Shown here in pieces: positions 7,744 to 16,500 of a DNA stretch of 32,074 nucleotides. The stretch's first letter is position 1. Each line of letters starts with the position of its first letter. The translations under genes and the position numbers were made by a program. The stretch is from Clostridiales bacterium (lineage in GTDB: Bacteria; Bacillota; Clostridia; Christensenellales; Aristaeellaceae): assembly GCA_015056155.1 (NCBI GenBank), contig SVGU01000027.1, positions 1-32,074 on the forward strand. The letters run 5' to 3'. Below the pieces are notes generated by a model. It had not been told where the DNA came from. It did not search any database and saw only the letters and a program-made list of their open reading frames with translations.

Positions 7744-8718
7744 TCACCCCTTCCTGCGTACCGGCCAAAGCTCCTTCCAGTAGCGCTCGGGGTCGTGATA
7801 GAAGTAGTAGATGCGGCCCATGGAATCGTCGAATTCGTAGTTGGTGGCGGACCAGTTGAACTCGTCCCAGGCCTTGTCGATGGCGAATTCGACGGAGCGG
7901 TTCTCCTGGTCGTAATTGAAGGGGCCGTGCTCGAAGACGATGTATTCCCCTTCGGGGACGTCGCGCAGGAGCATCTGTTCGGGGACGGGGCCGTCATAAT
8001 CGACCGGCAGGCGGCAGCCGTAGCACTCGTAGCGCGGCACGGGATAGCAGGGGAAACGCCCGCCGTCCTCCGCAGCCTCGTAGGCCATGATCTGCCCGGC
8101 GCCGGAGGAAATATCGCCCGAGCCCATGTCGTCCAGCTTGCCGGGGATGGAGTCCAGCAGCCCGCAGATGGTGTGGCAGTCCTGCCCGGGCACGGTTTCG
8201 TGGTGCTGCCAGAAGTCCCAGTAGCCGTTGCTGACGTTGTTGCGGATGTACAGGAGCTTGTGGGCGGGGATGGTCGTGAAGTAAACGTTGATCTGTCCGG
8301 ATGACTTAATCATGCCGATCTCCTCCATGCCAAAAGCGTAGCGGTCATAGGCGTTGATGCGCGTGCGGAGGGCCACGGCGACGGGATGCCTGCGATAGGC
8401 GGCGGGGGTGACGCCGTATTCGGCCTTGAAGGCGCGCGTGAAGGCCTCGTGGGAGGAAAAGCCGTAGTCCAGTGCGACGTCGATCAGCCGGCGCTGCGTG
8501 TCCCGCACCTCGATGAGGGCGAAGGCCAGGCGGCGGGCGCGCAGATACTGCCGCAGGGACAGTCCGGTGATCTGGTGGAACTGCTTCGTCATGTGAAAAT
8601 CGGAGTACCCCAGCCGCTGCGCAAGGCTGCGTAGGGTCAGCGCCTCGTCATCCCGGCGGCGGATGCACTCGTCGATCGCCACGATGATCGTCTGGATCTG
8701 CCGGTGCCATTCGTACAT
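7744..8718 (-). CDS. AraC-family transcriptional regulator with C-terminal GyrI-like effector domain
   Basis: A 324-residue regulator. ATG 8718 is used because AAGGGAGG (8726-8733) lies 7 nt upstream; the frame can be extended to a TTG that would overlap the RBS. The AraC/XylS DNA-binding domain is N-terminal. Helix-turn-helix one is near residues 27-52 (SLAQRLGYSDFHMTKQF). Helix-turn-helix two, near 76-109, has the family signature DVALDYGFSSHEAFTRAFK. Residues from about 125 onward resemble the GyrI-like/Rob C-terminal small-molecule-binding domain, ending with LWPVRRKG. This order resembles Rob and other regulators that sense hydrophobic or cationic ligands. No target gene is adjacent, and the upstream neighbour is divergent and belongs to the accessory block. 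Confidence 0.92.
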   Translation of the reverse strand: MYEWHRQIQTIIVAIDECIRRRDDEALTLRSLAQRLGYSDFHMTKQFHQITGLSLRQYLRARRLAFALIEVRDTQRRLIDVALDYGFSSHEAFTRAFKAEYGVTPAAYRRHPVAVALRTRINAYDRYAFGMEEIGMIKSSGQINVYFTTIPAHKLLYIRNNVSNGYWDFWQHHETVPGQDCHTICGLLDSIPGKLDDMGSGDISSGAGQIMAYEAAEDGGRFPCYPVPRYECYGCRLPVDYDGPVPEQMLLRDVPEGEYIVFEHGPFNYDQENRSVEFAIDKAWDEFNWSATNYEFDDSMGRIYYFYHDPERYWKELWPVRRKG

Positions 8719-8896
8719 GGGCAAGCCTCCCTTGCTGACTGCTCTGCTTCAGTATAGTGCGGCGGATGAGCGCCTGCTTGATCGGAGTTGCGGTGTTCTG
8801 CATGTAGTATTCGGTGGCGCGGGAGGGATATCCTGCCGGGGGGATGGCGGGGAAGAGATGCACTTGAACTGGGCAGAGTTGTGTTGCAGCTTTTGC

Positions 8897-8953
8897 AAAT
8901 GGTCATAGGTGTTGCTCGCGCATACTTCCTCAGTTGCCTCACGGCGACAGGCC
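8897..8953 (-). repeat. Degenerate MITE-like repeat
   Basis: Segments such as GCTCGCGCAT, CCTCAGT and GGCGACAG match, in inverted orientation, the conserved part of the palindromic repeats at 10.27-10.48 and 17.39-17.51 kb. The outer palindrome is no longer intact. Confidence 0.55.
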
Positions 8954-9000
8954 AGATAGTCAGGTAAGTGCATCGGAAAAGAAAACCTCGTGAGGTTTGG

Positions 9001-9049
9001 TACCCCTGCGTGGGGTCACTCACAAAAACGTGGGTGTGGCGGTGATACC
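9001..9049 (-). pseudogene. Fragment of the spoIVB 3' end (copy D)
   Basis: The minus strand encodes YHRHTHVFVSDPTQGY, matching the C-terminal THVFVSDPTQGY of the intact SpoIVB at 18.7 kb. Nucleotide identity is high through CCTGCGTGGGGTCACTCAC. The match breaks off beside a small hairpin (AAACCTC/GAGGTTT) near 8990. It has no start or full domain, so it is a remnant or duplicated site and not a gene. Confidence 0.8.
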
Positions 9050-9092
9050 AACTGCCGCCTGCTCTACGATTCGTAGACACTGCCGCTTTTTC

Positions 9093-9121
9093 TTGCAATA
9101 ACAAGGTAGGCAGTATATAAT
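9093..9121 (+). promoter_or_regulatory. Promoter of the PfkB-family kinase gene
   Basis: TTGCAA (9093-9098), a 17-bp spacer and TATAAT (9116-9121). Confidence 0.78.
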
Positions 9122-9179
9122 ATTATTAAGCGCAACACGTCCGTTCACAACAACACGAACAGCAAGACAGGAGGACCAT

Positions 9180-10079
9180 ATGAATTCTGATATTTACCTT
9201 TTTGGCCAGATTCTCGGCACTCATTCATTTTTGCTTCGCGGTGGATTTCTTCAGCCCGATGCATACTCGGAGATTGATGCGCAATACTTTCTCCCTGGCG
9301 GTGAAACCGGCACTGCCGCCACAGTGCTCAGTTCTTTGGGCGCATCGGTTCGCATGGCAGGTACGCACATCGGCACCGCTGTTGCACCGCTACTGAAGGA
9401 GTTCTACCACGACAAATCTGTGGATCTTTCTCCCCTGTATTTCGACCCGGATGATCCAGGCGTCATGGACTATGTGGTCATTGCCGGATTAGTCCGCTCT
9501 CCCATGGGCAGGTTTCAGACGTTGTTTTCACAAGATAACAAATGGTGGAACGTTCCCCAAGAAAAAGACATCGCATCCTGCAAGGTTGCAGCCATCGATC
9601 CTTTCTTCCGTGAAGAATCAACGCTTGCAGCGCAGCTATGCGTCAAGCATGGCGTCCCCTACGTGACTATCGACGCCCCGCACGATACCTATCTGCACCA
9701 GCATGCGGCAGTAAATGTTGTTTCCGGCGAATGCCTCCATCAGCATTATCGGGGTATGGAAAAAGAAGCTGTATTTACTCTGTTGCAACAGGAAAGCGAG
9801 GGCCTGACCATTATCACATCCGGCGGTGGCAGCATGCTCTATGGCCGCAAAGGGCAAGCCATGAAGCAAATGGCACCCTTCCGGATAGATGTTCGCAGTA
9901 CCCTTGGCGCAGGTGATACATTCAAGGCTGGCTGTACCTATGCGCTTCTGCACAACATGCCAGATGACGACCTTGTCCGTTTTGCCAGCGCCTGTTCAGG
10001 TATTGCGATTTCCAGATTTCCGCTCCCCCTCCATCCACCGACGCTGGATGAAGTTACCAAACTGATCGAACAGCAATAA
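9180..10079 (+). CDS. PfkB-family carbohydrate (ribokinase-like) kinase
   Basis: A 299-residue cytoplasmic kinase that should transfer phosphate from ATP to a sugar or nucleoside hydroxyl; the substrate cannot be told from sequence. AGGAGG lies just ahead of the ATG. The N-terminal half has the substrate-side motif PGGETGTAATVLSSLGA, equivalent to PfkB signature 1. The C-terminal half has STLGAGDTFKAG, signature 2, with the catalytic Asp at about residue 246 in GAGD. Length is normal for the family. The gene is less GC-rich than the flanking core genes. It is bracketed by two same-orientation copies of the spoIVB 3' end, at 9.0 and 10.15 kb, which suggests it arrived as a cassette. No sugar transporter is adjacent. 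Confidence 0.88.
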   Translation: MNSDIYLFGQILGTHSFLLRGGFLQPDAYSEIDAQYFLPGGETGTAATVLSSLGASVRMAGTHIGTAVAPLLKEFYHDKSVDLSPLYFDPDDPGVMDYVVIAGLVRSPMGRFQTLFSQDNKWWNVPQEKDIASCKVAAIDPFFREESTLAAQLCVKHGVPYVTIDAPHDTYLHQHAAVNVVSGECLHQHYRGMEKEAVFTLLQQESEGLTIITSGGGSMLYGRKGQAMKQMAPFRIDVRSTLGAGDTFKAGCTYALLHNMPDDDLVRFASACSGIAISRFPLPLHPPTLDEVTKLIEQQ

Positions 10080-10092
10080 GGCCCCTGTACCT

Positions 10093-10122
10093 CCCTGACA
10101 TCAAACGATGTCCGGGACTTTT
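10093..10122 (+). terminator. Intrinsic terminator of the PfkB kinase gene
   Basis: CCCTGACATC pairs with GATGTCCGGG (one mismatch) around AAAC and is followed by ACTTTTG. Confidence 0.75.
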
Positions 10123-10129
10123 GCGTTCA

Positions 10130-10224
10130 ATAAGCCCTTTCTGTTTCCTGCAGTATCCAATCCACATACAGCCCATATTCCTGGGTGGGGTCACTCACAA
10201 AAACGTGGGTGTGGCGATGATAAC
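10130..10224 (-). pseudogene. Fragment of the spoIVB 3' end (copy C)
   Basis: The minus strand reads YRYHRHTHVFVSDPTQEYGL, then YVDWILQETERAY and a stop codon. This corresponds to the last 26 or so residues of intact SpoIVB (THVFVSDPTQGYGLYVDWML). Both reading frame and stop are kept, but there is no upstream domain; the frame is closed by a TAG a few codons before. It lies between the PfkB gene and the MITE-like palindrome. Confidence 0.85.
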
Positions 10225-10267
10225 GATACATATCCTTGTTACATGGCTATTGTGTCACGCCCGCTTG

Positions 10268-10482
10268 CTCCCTCAGTCAGCGAGCAAGCTCGCTGCCAGC
10301 TCCCTCCCGGAGGGAGCCTTTCTGCACCCCTTGCAACAAGTCGGAGCAAGCAGCAAAAACAGGGACATGCAGCGGCATTCGTTGGCTCCCTCCGGGAGGG
10401 AGCTGTCGCCCGCAGGCGACTGAGGGAGAATGCGCGAGCTGTTGTTGTGACCTGCCGCACAGAATCAGACGGCATCCTCCTC
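10268..10482. repeat. MITE-like palindromic repeat with conserved tail
   Basis: Outer inverted repeats CTCCCTCAGTC (10268-10278) and GACTGAGGGAG (10418-10428) enclose inner GCTCCCTCC-type palindromes. About 65 bp of extra sequence lies in the middle compared with the copy at 17.4 kb. The right flank (AATGCGCGAGCTGTTGTTGT and onward to CAGACGGCATCC) is shared nearly base for base with that copy. It ends in a stub of the spoIVB tail. There is no transposase, so if mobile it depends on an enzyme in trans. Confidence 0.75.
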
Positions 10483-10495
10483 CTGCAGCATCCAA
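10482..10495 (-). pseudogene. Stub of the spoIVB 3' end (copy E)
   Basis: The minus strand TTGGATGCTGCAGG, followed by codons for EEDAV and a stop, matches the WMLQEADAV-stop end of copy B at 17.5 kb. The homology stops abruptly beside the terminator of the giant gene. Confidence 0.65.
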
Positions 10496-10499
10496 CAAC

Positions 10500-10541
10500 G
10501 AAAAGGCTTGGACGAGATACTGCGCGTATTTCGTCCAAGCC
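10500..10541 (-). terminator. Intrinsic terminator of the giant BspA-like gene
   Basis: GGCTTGGACGA and TCGTCCAAGCC (10505-10515 with 10531-10541) form an 11-bp stem. On the minus strand it is followed by TTTTCG. Confidence 0.9.
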
Positions 10542-10575
10542 GCTTTGTATTCCGTTGTTTCTGTGTATCCGTGGC

Positions 10576-13500
10576 TTACCGGGCCAGGAAGGTCAGGCCA
10601 TTGGACTCAGCCCAGTTTTCCACCGTTCCGTTCACAGGGGCAATGATGGCCGTGCCCGCAGGGATCGCGCCGTCGCCGATGGTGCAGTCCGCAGAGGTGA
10701 AGATGATCACCTTGAGGCTGCCGCAGCCGCTGAATGCGCCCTCCGCAATGGACGTACAGCCCGACGGGATCACGACCGCTTCCACCGCCGTGTCCGTGAA
10801 TGCCTCTGCTTCAACGGCCGTCAGGGAGGCAGGCAGGATCACCATGCTGCGCTCCACGGTCGCGCCGCAGATGGAGCAGATGCCGCCGTTGCCTGTGTCG
10901 TGGGGGCAGAACAGACCGCAGTTGGCGCACACATCATTGATGACGCTGTGCTTCTGCTGCTCATCCGTGTTGGAGTACGCCGTGCCCTCGCCGTCGCAGG
11001 ACAGCACCTGGTAGACCCGCTGGCCGCCCAGGGCGGGATAGCTGGCGGAGCCGATGGACTGGCCCCAGATGAGGGGCGCGTCAGCCATGACCCACTCGCC
11101 GGTCTCCTCGTCCCAGACCTCCTCGGGCTCAATGGTGCTCTGCAGGAGCCAGGCGATCTCGCCGCTGGCGAACTGTGCCGCCGTCCTGCCGCCATCGTCG
11201 GTGGCAGAGGCTGCGACGTAGTAGCTGTTGGTCACGTCGCCGTAGCTGTCGCGGAAGAGGGCGGAGCCGTCGGTGAAGCAGTTGGTGATGGGGCCGCCGT
11301 TGTAGCCGACCAGGTAGCCGGCGGAGTTGCCGGTACTGTAGCTGTTCTCGACCGTGCCGTAGTTCTCGCCCACCAGACCGCCGGCGGAGTCGCCGGTGAC
11401 GGTGTTGCCGGCGCCGTAGCTGCGGCTGATCGTGCCGTTGTTGTTGTAGCCCACCAGACCGCCAACGAGCTCGCCCTTGACAGTGTTGCCCGTCGCGCGG
11501 CTGCCGGTGATGGTGCCGATGTTCTGGCCCACCAGACTGCCGGCGTAGTTACCCTCAATGGTGTTGCCGCTGGCCCAGCAGCCGCTGATGTTGCTCGATG
11601 CGTAGCCAACCAGCGCACCCGCGTAGTCGCTGCCGATGAAGGTGCCGTTCACCACGCCGATGTTGCGGATGTTGTAGAAGTAATCCGTGTAGCCGAAGAG
11701 GCCGGCGCGGCTCGACACGCAGTACAGGCCGGAGATGGTGTGGCCGCCGCCGTTGAAGTCGCCGCAGTAGGGCGTCCAGCCCTGGCCGATGGGCTCCCAA
11801 TCCGGGATGCTGCCGCCCTTGCTGACAGAGGCAGGCACAGTGATGTTGGCCGTCAGGCGCGCGCCGATGCCGTTGTTGCCGCCTTTGACCTCCGCGGCGA
11901 ACCAGTAGAGCTGACCCGCGTTGGAGATGAGGTAGACGTCGTCCCAGGTTTCGTCCTCGTACTCGCCGGGATCGACCTCGGGCTTCTCGGCACTGCCGCA
12001 GGCCGCGCAGAAGCCGTTGTTCATGGGGCCCACGTGGTTCTCGCTGGGGATGGTGACGGTGTGGGTGCCGGTGACATCTGTGCCGTCCTCGAAGAACAGC
12101 GTGGCGGAGTAGCTCATGCTGCCAGGGTTCTTGCAGTCCGTCCCCTCGGTTTCGCCCAGGAATTCGCCCTCGCCGGAGGTGACTTCGAGCTCTTCGTCGC
12201 AATCCGAACAGGTCAGGGTCGCGTAGGCGTAGACGTAGTCGTCATCCGGGTTCCACTCCCAGACGACCTCGGTGTTGGCGTGGACGTCGTAGTCCGGCTC
12301 GCCGTATGCTTCGCCGCAGGCATCGCAGATCGCGCCGGACTGGCAGTTCGCTGTGCCGCCGGTGTGCTCGGGGACGTTCACCGTCACGGTATCCGCAAAG
12401 GTGTACAGGCTGCCGTCCCAGTTGCAGGGGGCGTTGACGGTGGTCAGGGCGTCGCAGCCATAGAACGCATCCGAGCCGATGCTGGTCACACTGGCGGGAA
12501 TGGTAATCTCAGCCAGTGCATCGCAGAACAAGAACGCTTGCTCGCCGATGGTGGTCACGCCTTCGGAAAGGGTGACGGATTTGATGTTATCATTGTTGTA
12601 AAAGGCCATCCGACCAATGGTGGTCACGCCCGCCGGGGTGGTGAAGGACTCAGCGGTTCTGCCCCGAGGATACCACAGCAGCGTCGTGCCGTCCGCAGAG
12701 CAAAGCACGCCATCAATATCCCTGTAGGTCGTGTTGCCCTCAGCGACAAAGACGTCAGTCATGCTTTCACTCATGACACGGGGCCCGTCGATGCTCGTCG
12801 CGCTGGCAGGGAGAGTGATCTGCGTCAGCTTGGGACAGTGGCCGAATGCGTAAACATCAATACTGGTCAGCTGGCTGCCCTCGGCAAAGGTGACGCTCTC
12901 CAGCACATCGCAGAGATAGAATGCATAGCCGCCCATTGTCTTCACGCTGGCGGGGATGGTGACGCTTGTCAGCTTCTTGAAACCATGGAACGCATCCTTG
13001 CAGATGCTGGTCACGCCCTCGTCGATGTGCAGAGTGGTGATGGACTTAGCGCGGCTATACCACGGCCGACTGGTTTCATTCGCATAGCTTGCCATATCGC
13101 CCGTGCCGGTGATGGTCAGCGTGCCGTCCACCAGCGTCCACTTTACGTTGTCGCCTTCCGCGCCGCACACGCCGCAGCAGGTGTTGCTCTGGTACGTGTG
13201 GTTGGCGGGATCCGGCTCTCCGTACTCACCGCACAGACGGCAGGTTTCGCCGTGCTGGCAGTTGGCGACGGTGGGGTCGATGTGAGACTCGCAGGTGAGG
13301 GTGCCGTTGTTGATGAGGACGAAATCAGCGCCGAGGGCCATTTCGTCCATATTGATGATCGCGCCGTTATTGGTCACGGTGCCGTTGAACGTACCGCCAC
13401 AGAGCTCAAACTGATTGGATACTTCGCCGTTGAATGTACCGCCATATACTCTGCCATTGTTGGTCACCTTGCCGGTGAAGATGCCACCATTGATGTTGCC

Positions 13501-16500
13501 ATTGTTCACCACCGTGCCGGAACAGGTATATTCTCCGGCGCTGAACAATTCGAAGCCCTGAGGAATCGTGATGTCTTCGTCACAGTCCGCCAGCATGCGG
13601 ACAATGCCGCTTGTCCCGACCGCTGCCAGCGCATCCGGCAAGGTGTCGTAGTAGACATTATCGATCGATGCCTTCGCCTCGTAGCCGCACAGGGTACAGA
13701 CTCTGCCTCCATCGTAGGCATGGGGCACGTAATCCAGCGCCACGCCCTCGCCGAAGGTGTACAGCGGAGTCTCCATCCACGCGCAGGGAACGACGGCGGT
13801 GGTCAGGGCGTCGCAGTAAAAGAACGCGTCCTCGCCGATGCTCTTCACACTGGCAGGGATGGTGACCTCGGTCAGCGGACAAGACGCAAATGCGTATTTG
13901 CCGATGGTGGTCAGCGTATCGGGCAGGCTCACGGAAGCCAGGGCGCACGTGTCGAAAGCACCGGCTTCGACCGTGGTCACGCCCTCGGAAAGGGTGACGG
14001 AGGAGACTTGCGCAAACACGAATGCCTTCTCCGCAATGGTGGTCACGCCTGCCGGGGTCGTGAAGGATTCATCCGTCTTCCCCTGAGGATAGTACAGGAG
14101 GGTGGTGCCGTCGCCGGAATACAGCACGCCGTCGACGGTCCTGTAGGCGGTGACGCTCTCCGGAATGCTGATGGCAGTCATGGAATAGCAAGCGTTGAAT
14201 GGGTCATCGCCAATGCTGCTCAGCCTGCTGCCCTCTGCAAAGGTGACGCTCTCCAGCGCTTTGCAGGAACCGAAAACCTCGTTCCCGAGCGTTTCCACGC
14301 TGGCGGGTAGGGTGATCTGCTTCAGGGAGCTCATGTTATAGAAGGCATACGAATCAATGGTGGTCAGCCGGCTGTCCGCAGCAAAGGTGATGCTTGTCGC
14401 ACCAATGTGATCGAGAGCACTTTCGCCAATGGACGTCACGCTGGCGGGGATGGCAAGCTCCGACACGGAGGGGAAGTCGTGTAATGCCCAGCTGCCGATG
14501 CGGGTCACGCCCTCGCCGATGTGCAGGGTGGTGACAGAACTGGCGTAGCTATTCCAAGGCCTGTCGAAATGACTGTTGTAGTCCGCCATCGCGCCGTCGC
14601 CGGTGATGGTCAGCGTGCCGTCCCTGTACGTCCAGACGACGCTCTGCTCGCCGCCCTCGTTGGCAGCCGCGCCGCAGTAGCCGCCGGTGACGCCGCAGGC
14701 CGTGCACGCGCCGTCTGCAAAGGCATGGTCAGCCACGACGACCGTCACGGTATCCTCGAAGGTGTACAGGCTGCCGTCCCAGCTGCAGGGGGCGTTGACG
14801 GTGGTCAGGGCGCTGCATTCAGCAAACGCATACTTGCCGATGCTGGTCACGCTGGCCGGGATGGTGACCTCGGTCAGGGAGTAGCAATTATCGAACGCGG
14901 AATTGCCGATGCTGGTCACGTTGGCCGGGATGGTGACCTCGGTCAGGCCGCCGCAGAAAACGAACACGAAATCGCCGATGCTGGTCAGCGTGCTGGGCAG
15001 GCTCACGGACTGCATGCTGGAACACCCAGAGAAAGCGCCATTGCCGATCGTGGTCACGCCCTCTGAAAGGGTGACGGAAGAAACCGCAGACCATGCAAAT
15101 GCACCATCGGCAATGGTGGTCACGCCCGCCGGAGTGGTGAAGGTTCCATCCGTTTTGCCCGCGGGGTAGAGCAGGAGGGTCGTTCCGTCGCCGGAATACA
15201 GCACGCCGTCGATGGTCTTGTAGGCGGTGACGCTCTCCGGGATGCTGATGGCGATCAGGGAACCGCAGTCGGAGAAGGGCCTATATCCGAGGCTGCTCAG
15301 CCTGCTGCCCTCCTCAAAAGTTACGGTCTCCAGACCGGCACAGCTCTCAAATACCCCGTCCCCGATGGTCTCCACGCTGGCGGGAAGGGTGATCTGCTTC
15401 AGGTAGACAACATAGCTGAACGCGTAATTGTCGATGGTGGTCAGCCGGCTGTTCGGGGCAAAGGTGACGCTTGACACCGTGCTGTTTCCGAAAGCATCAT
15501 TACCAATGGACTCCACGCTGGCGGGGATGGTGATCTCCGTCAGGGAACGGAAGCTGTAGAACACATGCTTGCCGATGCGGGTCACGCCCTCGCCGATGGT
15601 CAAGTCGGTGATGGTTTGTTGCGAATCACACCAGGGCATATCTACGTAGTTCGAATAATCCGCCATCGCGCCCGTGCCGGAGATGACCAGGTGGTTGTCC
15701 GCCAAAGTCCAGGTCACGCTCTGCTCGCCGCCCTCGTTGGTGGACGCGCCGCAGTAGCCGCCGGTCAGGCCGCAGGTGGTGCACACACCGTCTTCGAAGG
15801 CGTGGGCGCAGATCGCGCCGCACTGCGTGCAGAAGCCATCCTCATAGCCGGGATGCTCACAGGCAGCGCCGCAGGCCGTGCACGCGCCGTCTGCGAAGGT
15901 GTGGGGGCAGATCGCGCCGCAGCCGCCGCAGACGCCGTCCTTCCAGCGGTGGTCGGGCACGTTCACCGTCACGGTGTCCGCGAAGGTGTACAGGCTGCCG
16001 TCCCAGTTGCAGGGGGCGTTGACGGTGGTCAGGTTGTGGCAGGACTCGAACGCTCCGTCGCCAATGCTGGTCACGCTGGCAGGGATGGTGAGGTTGGTCA
16101 GGCAGTAGCAGCAAGCGAACGCGTAATCGCCGATACTGGTTACGCTGGCAGGAATGGCGATCTCAGTCAGGAGATCACACTGCTCAAATGTGGAATTCCC
16201 AATGGTGGTCAGCGTACTGGGCAGGCTCACAGACCGCAGCCCATAACATCCGGCAAAAGCGATGTCTCCGAGTGTGGTCACACCCTCAGAAATGGTGAGG
16301 GAACTGAATTGGGCTTTGGCGCATGCTTCCTTCGCAATGGTGGTCACACCCTCCGGAGTCGTGAAAGCTGCATCCGTTTTGCCCCTGGGATACAGCAGGA
16401 GAGTTGTGCCGTCGCCAGAATACAGCACGCCGTCAATGGTCTTGTAGGCGGTGACACTCTCCGGGATGCTGATGGCAGTCAGGGAAGGGCAGCTATCGAA

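Larger units (their letters stand above)
8719..9179. other. Intergenic region with repeat remnants and divergent promoters
   Basis: This contains the upstream region of the AraC gene (a weak minus-strand TATACT at 8751-8756), a degenerate MITE-like segment (about 8897-8953), a fragment of the spoIVB 3' end (9001-9049) and the promoter of the PfkB kinase (9093-9121). No gene is evident. Confidence 0.6.

Noticed and set aside
8637-9104. Minus-strand frame containing THVFVSDPTQGY as a possible small protein
   Set aside because: The recognisable part is a spoIVB-tail fragment; the rest overlaps the AraC gene and its upstream region, and no RBS supports it.
10108-14310. A 1400-codon open frame on the + strand
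   Set aside because: It is antisense to the giant BspA-like gene; its repetitive Gly/Ala/Val/Asp-rich product mirrors the LRR repeats, with no RBS or recognisable domain. The same applies to 15565-17295.
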